Shown one piece after another: positions 9,482 to 17,342 of a stretch of DNA of 64,000 nt. How positions within the stretch are numbered: the first letter of the stretch is position 1; every line of letters starts with the position of its first letter. The DNA comes from Kribbella steppae (GTDB lineage: Bacteria > Actinomycetota > Actinomycetes > Propionibacteriales > Kribbellaceae): assembly GCF_004342025.1 (NCBI RefSeq), contig NZ_SLWN01000003.1, positions 558,001 to 622,000 of the forward strand, read 5' to 3'. The translations under genes were made by a program, and so were the position numbers. The notes below the pieces were generated by a model. That model searched no databases. It was given only the letters and a program-made list of their open reading frames with translations, and was not told the DNA's origin.

Positions 9482-10435
9482 ATGCAGACGCATCGCGTCG
9501 TCGCGTTGGTGACCGGGACGCAGGCGAGTTTCGAGCTCGGCTGTGCGGCGGCGGTGTTCCGCGCCGACCGGTACCGGTTCAGCGTGTGCACCGAGCAGCC
9601 AGGCCAGATTCGGACCACCGAGGGCTTCTCGATGCTCGTGAGGTCCGGGCTGCGGGCACTCGATCGCGCCGACACGATCGTCGTACCGGGGTGGCTGCCG
9701 ATCGACCGGGAGCCGTCGGAGGCTGTCGTGCGGGCTCTGCACCGGGCGCATCGTCGGGGAGCGCGGCTGGTGAGCATCTGCTCGGGTGCGGTCGCGCTGG
9801 CCGCGACCGGGTTGCTGGACGGCCGCCGGGCGACGACACACTGGCGGTACGCCGACGAGCTGCAACGCCGGTTCCCCGCCGTACTGGTGGATCCGGACGT
9901 GCTCTACATCGACCACGGTGACGTCGCGACGAGCGCGGGCTCGGGCACCGGGATCGACCTGTGCCTGCAGTTGGTCCGCAACGATCACGGTGCCGCGTAC
10001 GCCGCTCAGATCGCCCGGCGGATGGTGATGCCGCCGCACCGGGAAGGCGGTCAGGTCCAGTACCGGGTCGACGAATCCCCACCGACCGAATCCCTCGGCA
10101 CCTTGCTCGACTGGGCGACCCAGCACCTCGCCGAGCCGATCACCCTCGACGACCTGGCCGCCCGTATCAACGTCTCACCGCGGACCCTCGCCCGCCGCTT
10201 CGCCGACCAACTCGGCATGGCTCCCGGCCAGTGGTTGCTCGCCCAGCGGATCGCCAGAACCCGTGTCCTGCTGGAAGACACCGACCTGCCGGTCGAGACG
10301 ATCGCCACCCGCGTCGGGTTGTCCTCGGCAACCAACCTCCGCCGCCGCTTCCAGACTGCCCTGCGTACGACGCCGAGCGCCTACCGCAGGGCGTTCCGGG
10401 CTCAGATGTCGCCGGAGTTGTCCAGGTCGATGTAG
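9482..10435 (+). CDS. GlxA-family transcriptional regulator (DJ-1/PfpI plus AraC HTH)
   Basis: 317 residues. The N-terminal half (about 1-170) is a DJ-1/PfpI-like sensor with the nucleophile-elbow sequence SICSGAVALA; the C-terminal half (about 210-310) is an AraC-type double HTH with ARRFADQLGMAPGQWLL and the second helix ATNLRRRFQTALRTTPSAYRR. Members of this family often control catabolism of small nitrogen compounds. Its divergent partner is the cupin gene. Its last 34 bases overlap the end of the convergent kinase-like gene. A second family member is encoded at 20433. Confidence 0.92.
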   Translation: MQTHRVVALVTGTQASFELGCAAAVFRADRYRFSVCTEQPGQIRTTEGFSMLVRSGLRALDRADTIVVPGWLPIDREPSEAVVRALHRAHRRGARLVSICSGAVALAATGLLDGRRATTHWRYADELQRRFPAVLVDPDVLYIDHGDVATSAGSGTGIDLCLQLVRNDHGAAYAAQIARRMVMPPHREGGQVQYRVDESPPTESLGTLLDWATQHLAEPITLDDLAARINVSPRTLARRFADQLGMAPGQWLLAQRIARTRVLLEDTDLPVETIATRVGLSSATNLRRRFQTALRTTPSAYRRAFRAQMSPELSRSM

Positions 10436-11037
10436 TAGGCGATGCGCGGGTCGTCCGGGTCGCCGCCGTACGCCTCGACGAAACGCCGGGCTGCGGGCGG
10501 TCCGCCGTACTGGGGATTGAGGTTGCCTGACAGGCTCTTGAACATGAGCGCGAGGTCGACGTAGCGGTCGCCCATGCCCAGTCCACTGAGGTCCAGGACG
10601 CCGGTGAAGCGGAGGTTGTCCGGGTCGACGAACACGTTGGGAGCGCAGTAATCGCCGTGCGTCACGACGTCGGCTTCGCCGGGGAAAGGAGATGGGAACG
10701 GACTGTTCGGCAGCGAGTGTAGGGCGCGCAGGCCGTCGGCCATCGCTGCGAGTACGGCGGGTCGTTCGGCGGCCGGCCAGGGTTGGGAGGCGTCGCGGCC
10801 GCGCAGTTCCGTGGTCAGCAGCCAATTGTTGCCGCGGTCAACGATACGCGGGCACGGGAACCCGGTCGCGCCGAGCCAGTCGAGCCGGTCCGCCTCGTCG
10901 TCGACGCCCGGGCCGGCCTTGTAGAACAGGTGTTCCGAGCGGCGCCGGAGCCGGACCACGGTCGCCGCGGAGTTACCAAGATGGATCGGCTCGGCACTAC
11001 CAGCGCCGAACCGATCCACCAGAGCATTCAGATCCAC
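10402..11037 (-). CDS. Aminoglycoside phosphotransferase-like kinase
   Basis: 211 residues, shorter than the usual ~260 of APH(3') enzymes; the N-terminal lobe is compressed. The catalytic loop VVTHGDYCAPNVFV (His-Gly-Asp...Asn) and the metal segment LDLSGLGMGDRYVDLAL are present, so phosphotransfer is plausible. The true substrate (an aminoglycoside, or a sugar or other small alcohol) cannot be deduced. The GTG start abuts the chitinase stop (TGAGTG), so it is read from the chitinase message and coupled to it; this link suggests a substrate other than an antibiotic. Confidence 0.78.
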   Translation of the reverse strand: MDLNALVDRFGAGSAEPIHLGNSAATVVRLRRRSEHLFYKAGPGVDDEADRLDWLGATGFPCPRIVDRGNNWLLTTELRGRDASQPWPAAERPAVLAAMADGLRALHSLPNSPFPSPFPGEADVVTHGDYCAPNVFVDPDNLRFTGVLDLSGLGMGDRYVDLALMFKSLSGNLNPQYGGPPAARRFVEAYGGDPDDPRIAYYIDLDNSGDI

Positions 11038-12312
11038 TCAGCGAAGATTACGGTGCAACGCCGAGATCAGCTCCCCATTTTGGGTGTCGCCGTCGAGCGA
11101 CCAGATCATCGCGCCGCCGAGGTTGCGCTGCGAGATGTACTGCGCCTTGCGCTTCATCTCGACCGGGTCGTCCCAGGTCCAGAACGTCGTACCGTCGAAC
11201 AACCAGGCGAATCCGGCCGTCTCGTCGCGGTGGACGGTGAAGCCGGAGAGCTTCGCCTTGAGCAGGCGGTAGTCCTCGTAGCCGGCCTCGTACGTCGCCG
11301 GCGCCGGGCCGGTGGCCGGTTGGAACAGGCCGTTGTTCTGGTTCGTCACGCCGGTCCAGCCGCGGGAGTAGAACGGCACACCCATGACGAGTTTGTCCCG
11401 TGGCGCGCCACGGGACAGATAGGCATCGATCGTCACCTGCGAGCTGAACTCGGCCGCCGACGGATCACCGGCCGGGCCGTCGATCGCCGACTGCTGGTTG
11501 GTGATCGAGTCCCACGAGCCGTGGTAGTCGTAGCCTTGCGTCGTACCGAAGGTCAGTTCCTTGAACACCTTCGGGACCTCGAACCCGTTGTCGACCTGCA
11601 CCGGATTGGCCGGCAGGAACGCGGTCAGGTTGTAGCGGCCCTTGAACGGCCAGGACAGCTTGTCGAGCTGCTTGCGGTACTCGCGGACCAGCGCGGTGAA
11701 GTTCTGCTTGTCCTCCGGCCGGATCACGTTCCCCGGAGCGCCTTCGCTGCCAGGCCATTCCCAGTCCAGGTCGATCCCGTCGAAGACACCCTTCGCCGCG
11801 CCGGCCGGTAGACCGGGCACGTTCCCCTTCAGCCACAGGTCCAGGCAGGACTTCACGTGCGCGGCCCGCGACGCCGGCGTGAGGGCCGCGTCGGAGAAGT
11901 ACTTCGAGCCGGTCCACCCACCCAGCGAGATGCTGATCCGCAGCTTGGGGAACTTCTGCTTCAGCTGCTTGAGCTGATTGAGGTTGCCGTTCAGCGCCTG
12001 CCCCGGCGCGTCGGCCGTGCCGCTGACGCTCTGCTCGGCGGTGAACGGCCGCTGGTAGTCGGCCCACGGATCGCTGCTCACGCAGGTGCCGTGCTCGTCG
12101 AGGAACCCGAACGCGTAGTTCAGGTGGGTCAGCCGCGCGGCCGACCCGTTCTTCACCAGATCACTGACCAGGAAGTTCCGGTCGTACCCACTCCAGTTGG
12201 TGTAGTACCCCACCACTCGCTTGCTGCTGCTGTGCGCTTCGGCCGGTACGGCGGTAAGGCCCGCCATCACCGTCGCAGCCGCTACAAGCAGCCCCACACT
12301 CCGACGCTTCAT
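11038..12312 (-). CDS. Secreted GH18 chitinase
   Basis: 424 residues. Signal peptide 1-26 ending in AEA, then a complete family-18 barrel with SxGG-type SISLGGW (about 127-133) and the DxxDxDxE catalytic motif FDGIDLDWEWP, in which Glu185 is the acid. WxxDxxxE-like AFGF and MIWSLDGD are in the expected places near the ends. No carbohydrate-binding module is attached. It hydrolyses chitin to short oligomers outside the cell; the products could feed the NgcEFG-type importer at 40126-43461. ATG follows GGGAG. The APH-like kinase gene starts immediately at its stop. Confidence 0.95.
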   Translation of the reverse strand: MKRRSVGLLVAAATVMAGLTAVPAEAHSSSKRVVGYYTNWSGYDRNFLVSDLVKNGSAARLTHLNYAFGFLDEHGTCVSSDPWADYQRPFTAEQSVSGTADAPGQALNGNLNQLKQLKQKFPKLRISISLGGWTGSKYFSDAALTPASRAAHVKSCLDLWLKGNVPGLPAGAAKGVFDGIDLDWEWPGSEGAPGNVIRPEDKQNFTALVREYRKQLDKLSWPFKGRYNLTAFLPANPVQVDNGFEVPKVFKELTFGTTQGYDYHGSWDSITNQQSAIDGPAGDPSAAEFSSQVTIDAYLSRGAPRDKLVMGVPFYSRGWTGVTNQNNGLFQPATGPAPATYEAGYEDYRLLKAKLSGFTVHRDETAGFAWLFDGTTFWTWDDPVEMKRKAQYISQRNLGGAMIWSLDGDTQNGELISALHRNLR

Positions 12313-12434
12313 CTGACTCCCATTCGGGCGGTCGAGGGGACAACTGGCGCCGACTCTAGAGCTCTTCCGATCACTTACGCAACGACTCTACCGAAAGACC
12401 ATCAGGAAAGTTTCCTACCTATTGTCTGTTGCCG

Positions 12435-12530
12435 ATGGTACTCAAGCTGGAACTCATCGCCGCCGGCCAGGCCGTGGCGATCGCGCCGTCGATCCTCGGC
12501 AGCGGAACGTTGCTGGTGCCGCGACTGTAG
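12435..12530 (+). pseudogene. Possible 3' remnant of a LysR-type regulator
   Basis: An open frame of 31 codons reads MVLKLELIAAGQAVAIAP and ends LLVPRL. This resembles the last strand-helix part of LysR effector domains, where an AAG.G.A..P segment is typical. Nothing regulator-like is seen upstream in this 227-base intergenic stretch. It may be a decayed gene end; the stop TAG forms part of the -10 box of the next gene. The similarity is by eye only. Confidence 0.3.
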
Positions 12531-12539
12531 GGTCGCGGC
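12528..12539 (+). promoter_or_regulatory. Probable leaderless promoter of the binding-protein gene
   Basis: TAGGGT (12528-12533) fits TANNNT and lies 6 bases before the ATG at 12540; no ribosome-binding site is present. Confidence 0.45.
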
Positions 12540-13250
12540 ATGACGAGTGTTCGTGAGGATCTGGCGCCGTCGGGCGTCCTGCGGGCGTCCATCAACCTGG
12601 GCAATCCGGTGCTCGCCCAAGGTACGCCGGAGGAGCCGGCCGGGGTCACCGTCGACATCGCGCGGGAGATCGCCCGGCGGCTCGAGCTGCCGCTGGAACT
12701 GGTCTGTTTCGACGCGGCCCGCAAGTCCTTCGAGGCGCTGACGACCGGGCACGCGGACATCTGCTTCCTCGCGATCGAACCCGCTCGTGCAGGCGAGGTC
12801 GCGTTCACCGCGCCGTACGTGATCATCGAAGGTGTCTTCGCCGTACGACGGGAATCCGACCTGGCCGGGGTCGCCGACGTCGATCGGGCTGGTGTCCGGG
12901 TCGGGGTGAAGCGTGGGTCGGCGTACGACCTGTATCTGACCCGGACGCTGCAGCACGCGACCATCGTCCGGGGTGACGAAGGGGTGGACGTCTTCCTGGC
13001 CGAAGGCCTGGAGGCTGCCGCCGGGATCCGTCAGCCGATCACCCAGTTCGTTGCCGAGAACCCCGAGTTCCGGGTGATCGACGAACGCTTCATGGAGATC
13101 CGCCAGGCCGTCGGCACCACCAAGAACCGCCACCCCGACACTGTCGCCTACCTGCACACCTGCGTCGAGGACCTCAAATCCACCGGCTTCATCGCCGACT
13201 CCCTCCTCCGCTCTCACCAGCCCGACGCGGCCGTCGCCCCTCCGGCCTGA
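12540..13250 (+). CDS. Family-3 solute-binding-like protein without signal peptide
   Basis: 236 residues with the fold marks of extracellular solute-binding family 3 (amino-acid type): GVTVDIAREIARRL, the GHADICFLAIEPARAGEVAFTAPYV hinge segment and VGVKRGSAYDLYL. Unlike transporter proteins of this family it has neither signal peptide nor lipobox, and no permease or ATPase is nearby. It may therefore be a cytoplasmic ligand-binding protein or have lost its export signal. The start at 12540 is supported by the -10 box; no upstream in-frame signal sequence exists. It converges on mdh. Confidence 0.8.
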   Translation: MTSVREDLAPSGVLRASINLGNPVLAQGTPEEPAGVTVDIAREIARRLELPLELVCFDAARKSFEALTTGHADICFLAIEPARAGEVAFTAPYVIIEGVFAVRRESDLAGVADVDRAGVRVGVKRGSAYDLYLTRTLQHATIVRGDEGVDVFLAEGLEAAAGIRQPITQFVAENPEFRVIDERFMEIRQAVGTTKNRHPDTVAYLHTCVEDLKSTGFIADSLLRSHQPDAAVAPPA

Positions 13251-13465
13251 CCTCAGACGCTCCGCACCGCTGAGCGACCCAAGCGACCGACCGGCCGGCC
13301 CGACCTCGTCGGGGGCTGCGATAGGAACTGGTGGCCTTGAACAGGAAATGACCTGTCCAAGCCCTCGGGTTCCTGTTCAAGCCCCAGGGGCGGATCAGCT
13401 CGGCGGGCACGTCGGCGGAGACGGCGTGGCGGTGCTGCCGGCGGTGAAGAAGCTCCAGCTCCCGG
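13251..13465. other. Convergent intergenic region
   Basis: 215 bases between the binding-protein gene and mdh. Apart from the inverted-repeat set at 13336-13381 I see no coding signal or promoter. Confidence 0.6.
13336..13381. repeat. Inverted repeat with a third internal copy
   Basis: CTTGAACAGGAA (13336-13347) has a perfect inverted copy at 13370-13381. A third, nearly perfect inverted copy of the first ten bases lies between them (13352-13361, one mismatch). The first arm can thus pair with either downstream copy, giving two mutually exclusive hairpins. There is no T-run, so this is a weak candidate for an ordinary terminator. Confidence 0.7.
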
Positions 13466-14458
13466 TCAGCCGAGCAGGTTCAGCGCCTGGACCGCGTCGC
13501 GCTCTTCGCCGAGTTCGGTGGTGCTGGCGTCAATGCGGGCGCGGGAGAAGTCGTTGATCTCCAGGCCCTGGACGATCTCCCAGTTGCCGTCCTTCGTGGT
13601 CACCGGGAACGACGAGATCAGGCCCTCCGGTACGTCGTACGAGCCGTCGGAGACGACCGCCATCGACAGCCAGTCACCGTCGGCCGAGCCGCGCAGCCAG
13701 TCGCGGGTGTGGTCGATCGTCGCCGCTGCCGCGGACGCCGCCGAGGACGCGCCACGGGCCTCGATGATCGCCGCGCCGCGCTTCTGCACGGTCGGGATGA
13801 AGTCGTTCTCCAGCCAGGCCTGGTCGTTCACGACCTCGGCCGCGTTCTTACCGGCCACCTCGGCGTGGAAGATGTCCGGGTACTGGGTCGCGGAGTGGTT
13901 GCCCCAGATCGTCACCTTCTTCAGGTCGGTGACGTGCGTGCCGGTCTTCTTGGCCAGCTGGGCCAGCGCGCGGTTGTGGTCCAGCCGGGTCAGCGCGGAG
14001 AACCGCTCGGCCGGGATGTCCGGCGCGTTGCTCCGGGCGATCAGCGCGTTGGTGTTGGCCGGGTTGCCGGTCACGGTGATCCGGATGTCGTCCGCGGCGT
14101 GGTCGTTCAGCGCCTTGCCCTGGACGGTGAAGATCGCGCCGTTCGCCTCCAGCAGGTCGCCGCGCTCCATCCCCTTGGTCCGCGGCCGGGCGCCGACCAG
14201 CAGGGCCACGTTGGCGCCGTCGAAGATGACGTTCGGGTCGTCGCCGATCTCCACCCCGGCCAGCGTCGGGAAGGCGCTGTCGTCGAGCTCCATCACGACC
14301 CCCTCGAGCGTCTTCAGCGCCGGGGTGATCTCCAGCAGCCGCAGCTCGACCGGCGTGTCCGGGCCGAGCAGCGCACCGCTCGCGATCCGGAACAGCAGGC
14401 TGTAGCCGATCTGACCAGCGGCCCCGGTAACGGCCACCTTCACCGGTGTAGCGCTCAC
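13466..14458 (-). CDS. mdh: Malate dehydrogenase (NAD)
   Basis: Oxidises malate to oxaloacetate in the TCA cycle. 330 residues, normal for the actinobacterial form. The NAD-binding GAAGQIGY, the [15 protein letters not shown] loop, TGNPANTNA, the RLDHNRA segment (substrate Arg and Asp) and [12 protein letters not shown] with the catalytic His are all present. The GTG at 14458 follows GGAG; a much longer upstream open frame exists but runs through the purine-rich repeats and is not coding. It belongs to the conserved purH-folD-DUF3017-mdh neighbourhood, here split by about 6.5 kb of other genes. Confidence 0.97.
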   Translation of the reverse strand: MSATPVKVAVTGAAGQIGYSLLFRIASGALLGPDTPVELRLLEITPALKTLEGVVMELDDSAFPTLAGVEIGDDPNVIFDGANVALLVGARPRTKGMERGDLLEANGAIFTVQGKALNDHAADDIRITVTGNPANTNALIARSNAPDIPAERFSALTRLDHNRALAQLAKKTGTHVTDLKKVTIWGNHSATQYPDIFHAEVAGKNAAEVVNDQAWLENDFIPTVQKRGAAIIEARGASSAASAAAATIDHTRDWLRGSADGDWLSMAVVSDGSYDVPEGLISSFPVTTKDGNWEIVQGLEINDFSRARIDASTTELGEERDAVQALNLLG

Positions 14459-14540
14459 GACACACTCCGTTCTGTGCTCTTTGTGTGTTTCGGACGCTAG
14501 CAAGCCGGACTGCGAGGACCAACGCTGGGGCACCGCCGAC

Positions 14541-14677
14541 TTCCTCACATCCACCCCTTCGGCGGGCAAAGGAAGAAGAAGAGGAGGAGAGGGGGAGGAC
14601 CTCCTCACATCCGCTGCCTTCGGCGGGCGGGGGAAGGAAAGAAGAGGAAAGGAGAGGAGGAGGACTTCCTCACATCG
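14541..14677. repeat. Two and a bit tandem repeats with long purine tracts
   Basis: Units begin with TTCCTCACATC or a one-base variant at 14541, 14601 and 14666, so the period is 60 and 65 bases; the third unit is only the first 12 bases. Each full unit carries CCTTCGGCGGGC and then an unbroken purine tract (14568-14599, 32 bases; 14629-14664, 36 bases). It fills the 340-base gap between the divergent mdh and the glycerophosphodiesterase gene, and no gene is seen in it. Such mirror-like purine runs can form triplex DNA. Confidence 0.8.
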
Positions 14678-14798
14678 GTTTGTGCTGGTAGGCCGGGATC
14701 GTTCACCGCCTGGATACCGGCCGGACCCCGGCAGGCTGCGGCGATGTCGCTGGTCGCGCCGAGGGTGAGGCGAGTCCCTGACGTGTAAGGAGAACCCC

Positions 14799-15947
14799 AT
14801 GAAGCGAACGGTGCTGCCCCGCCGATTCGTCCCCGTCGCCGCGTCGGCCCTCGCTGTGGCCGCCGCCTTCCTGGTCCCATCGGCCGTCCCATCGGCTGTC
14901 CCGGCGCCGGCCACCGATGCGGCCGTCCAGTCCGCGGACAAGCATCGCGACGACTTCGTCATCGTCGGGCACCGCGGTGCGTCCGGTTACCGCCCGGAGC
15001 ACACGTTGGCGTCGTACGAGCTGGCGGCCCGGATGGGCGCCGACTACATCGAGCCCGACCTGGTGACCACCAAGGACCGCGTCCTGGTGGCCCGGCACGA
15101 GCCGGAGATCGGCGGTACGACGGACGTCGCGGCGCACCCGGAGTTCGCGGCCCGGAAGAAGACCAAGCAGCTCGACGGTGTCGCGGTGACCGGCTGGTTC
15201 GCCGAGGACTTCACCTTCGCCGAGCTGCGGACGCTCCGGGCGAAGGAGCGGATCCCGGCGGTCCGGCAGCACAACACCGTGTTCGACGGGCACTACCAGG
15301 TCCCGACCCTGCAGGAGGTCATCGACCTGAGTCGCCGGCTGTCCCGCGAGCTCGGCCGGCCGATCGGCATCTACCCGGAGACCAAGCACCCGACGTACTT
15401 CCAGCAGCAGGGCCTCGCCCTCGAGCCGCAGCTGGTGACGACGCTGAACCGCAACGGCCTGAACCGCTCCGATGCCAAGGTGTTCGTCCAGTCCTTCGAG
15501 GTGTCGAACCTCAAGGCCCTGCGCAAGCAGTTGCGGGTCCCGCTCGTCCAGCTCACCGGCTCGTCCGGAGCGCCGTACGACTTCGTCGTCGCCGGTGACC
15601 CGCGCACGTACGCCGACATCGTCAGCCCGGCCGGTCTGCGCGAGGTCGCGACGTACGCGAAGGGCCTCGGACCGTCGAAGGACCAGGTCATCCCGCTCGA
15701 CGCGACCGGCAGTCTCGGTCAGCCGACCGCGCTGGTCGCCAACGCGCACCGCGCCGGCCTCGTCGTCCACCCCTACACGTTCCGGGTCGAGAACAACTTC
15801 CTCCCGGCGAACTTCGACAGCTCCACAGTTGCGGCCGACTCGGGCAACCTGTTCGGCGAGATCGCCGCGTACCGGCAGGCCGGGATCGACGGCCTGTTCA
15901 CCGACAACACCGACATCGCGGTGGCCGAGGAGACGGAAGCGCGATGA
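14799..15947 (+). CDS. Secreted glycerophosphodiester phosphodiesterase
   Basis: 382 residues. Signal peptide of about 40 residues with Arg-rich start; then the GDPD barrel with [17 protein letters not shown] (catalytic His and Arg), DYIEPDLV (metal Glu and Asp) and VARHEPEIG (second catalytic His). It releases glycerol-3-phosphate from deacylated phospholipids or teichoic acid outside the cell. ATG follows AAGGAG. Length and motif spacing match the GlpQ type. The spermidine-synthase-like gene follows after 12 bases and may be co-transcribed. Confidence 0.94.
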   Translation: MKRTVLPRRFVPVAASALAVAAAFLVPSAVPSAVPAPATDAAVQSADKHRDDFVIVGHRGASGYRPEHTLASYELAARMGADYIEPDLVTTKDRVLVARHEPEIGGTTDVAAHPEFAARKKTKQLDGVAVTGWFAEDFTFAELRTLRAKERIPAVRQHNTVFDGHYQVPTLQEVIDLSRRLSRELGRPIGIYPETKHPTYFQQQGLALEPQLVTTLNRNGLNRSDAKVFVQSFEVSNLKALRKQLRVPLVQLTGSSGAPYDFVVAGDPRTYADIVSPAGLREVATYAKGLGPSKDQVIPLDATGSLGQPTALVANAHRAGLVVHPYTFRVENNFLPANFDSSTVAADSGNLFGEIAAYRQAGIDGLFTDNTDIAVAEETEAR

Positions 15948-15959
15948 CAAGATAGGCGG

Positions 15960-16766
15960 GTGGAACGCAAGGTCGGCACCGGGACTGCAACCGTCGAGGC
16001 TGAGGCCGACGGGACCTTCGTGCTCCGGGTCGACGGATCGCTGCAGTCGCAGGTCGACCTCGCGGATCCCACCCACCTGTCCTTCGAGTACATGCGTCGG
16101 ATCGGCGATGTCGTCGACGCCGTCGCACCTCGACGCCAGCCGGTCGCCGTCGTGCACGTGGGCGGCGCCGGGCTGAGTCTGCCGCGGTACGTCGCGGTCA
16201 CCCGGCCGCGATCGCGGCAGATCGTGCTGGAGCCGGACGAGGATCTGACCGAGTTCGTCCGCGAGGCGCTGCCGCTGCCGAAGCGCTCCGGTATCAAGGT
16301 GCGCGGCGTCAGCGGACGGGCCGGGATCACCGAGTTGTACGACGACTCGATGGACCTGCTGATCCTGGATGCGTTCGAGCAGGAGGCGGTCCCGTCGAAC
16401 CTGGTCACCACCGAGTTCTTCGCCGAATGCGCCCGGGTCCTGCGGCCGACCGGCGTACTGGTCGCCAACCTGATCGACGGCTCGGCCGGCCTGCCGTTCA
16501 TCCGCCGGACGGCGGCGACGGTGCGTGGAGTCCTCGGTGACGGCGTCGTACTGGCCGAGCGGAAAGTCCTTCGGGGCAAGGGTTTCGGGAACGTCATCCT
16601 GGTCGCATCAGCGCAGCCCGTCCCGGATCTGACCACGGCCGGCCGACGGGCTCAACCGCCGTACGACGTGATGCCTTTGAGCGAGCTGGCCGGCAAAGCG
16701 GCGACGCTCACCGACGCGGAAGGGTTCGTCACGCCGCCCGCACCACCGGGCACCTTCCGGAGCTGA
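15960..16766 (+). CDS. Spermidine-synthase-like methyltransferase-fold protein
   Basis: 268 residues with the aminopropyltransferase fold: HVGGAGLSLPRYVAVTRP (nucleotide loop), QIVLEPDEDL, and DDSMDLLILDAF (catalytic-Asp region). Stand-alone actinobacterial members of this type lack the membrane part seen in other fused forms, and whether they really make polyamines is unproven. GTG start at 15960. The last 38 bases overlap the convergent HTH gene. Confidence 0.8.
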   Translation: MERKVGTGTATVEAEADGTFVLRVDGSLQSQVDLADPTHLSFEYMRRIGDVVDAVAPRRQPVAVVHVGGAGLSLPRYVAVTRPRSRQIVLEPDEDLTEFVREALPLPKRSGIKVRGVSGRAGITELYDDSMDLLILDAFEQEAVPSNLVTTEFFAECARVLRPTGVLVANLIDGSAGLPFIRRTAATVRGVLGDGVVLAERKVLRGKGFGNVILVASAQPVPDLTTAGRRAQPPYDVMPLSELAGKAATLTDAEGFVTPPAPPGTFRS

Positions 16767-17265
16767 GGCTCCTCTTCGAGCTGATGCGGTCGAGGGTCCG
16801 GGCGAACGCGGCGCGCTCGTCGGACGTCGCGCCGAGCGCTCGCACCAGACGATCCAGGCGGTCCCGGTTGGCCAGACGGGTGCCGCGGAACCAGCCTTGG
16901 ATCGTCGTCCTCGGTACGCCGGTGAGTTGCTCGAGCGTCCGCAGCGATCTCGGCCGCGCGAGTGCGGACAACGCGGCGCCGAGGTCCTCGAGTGTCTCGG
17001 CGGACTGCAGAAGCTTGACGACATCCTGTGGGTCGCGGCTGACGATCTCCCATCGGCGCCGCCAGGCCGGCATGAGCTCGGCCGGAACACCGCAACCGCT
17101 GAGGAACGCGGACGTCACGTCCCACGACGGCAGGTGCTTGCCGCTCGTCGCGCGGACCAGATGTGCGTGCGAGTAATGCGCGTGATCGGCCAGCTCGCGA
17201 TAGGTCAGATCGGCCTGCCGTCGTACCCGCTGCATCGCCGCGGCGAATGCTTCCACATCCTGCAT
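16729..17265 (-). CDS. Regulator with two predicted HTH regions (XRE type)
   Basis: 178 residues. An N-terminal XRE-like HTH (about 8-65) with LTYRELADHAHYSHAHLVRATSG and a second HTH-like segment (about 105-140) with LEQLTGVPRTTIQGWFRG. This double arrangement is seen in actinobacterial regulators of unknown target. ATG at 17265 is chosen because GAGGAGG lies just upstream; the ATG at 17289 has no such site. A 26-base inverted repeat lies ahead of it and may be its own operator. It diverges from the MOSC gene. Confidence 0.78.
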   Translation of the reverse strand: MQDVEAFAAAMQRVRRQADLTYRELADHAHYSHAHLVRATSGKHLPSWDVTSAFLSGCGVPAELMPAWRRRWEIVSRDPQDVVKLLQSAETLEDLGAALSALARPRSLRTLEQLTGVPRTTIQGWFRGTRLANRDRLDRLVRALGATSDERAAFARTLDRISSKRSLSSGRCPVVRAA

Positions 17266-17278
17266 CTCGACCTCCTCG

Positions 17279-17304
17279 CGATCAAACATAATTCAACATG
17301 ATCG
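17279..17304. promoter_or_regulatory. Candidate operator between the HTH gene and the MOSC gene
   Basis: CGATCA (17279-17284) and TGATCG (17299-17304) form a perfect inverted repeat around 14 AT-rich bases. It lies 14 bases upstream of the HTH start, where autorepression would act, and 39 bases upstream of the MOSC start. Confidence 0.45.
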
Positions 17305-17330
17305 AACAAGGCAAGTGTCAGGAGTCAAGG

Positions 17331-17342
17331 TAGTCTTGAGCA
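17331..17342 (+). promoter_or_regulatory. Probable leaderless promoter of the MOSC gene
   Basis: TAGTCT (17331-17336) fits TANNNT and lies 6 bases before the ATG; there is no ribosome-binding site. Confidence 0.5.

Noticed and set aside
14541..14677. CRISPR array
   Set aside because: Only two full units, no constant repeat with variable spacers, and purine tracts fill the units; no cas genes are near.
14459..14962. N-terminal extension of mdh through the repeats
   Set aside because: The GTG at 14458 has a good ribosome-binding site and gives the normal enzyme length; the extension is translated purine repeats.
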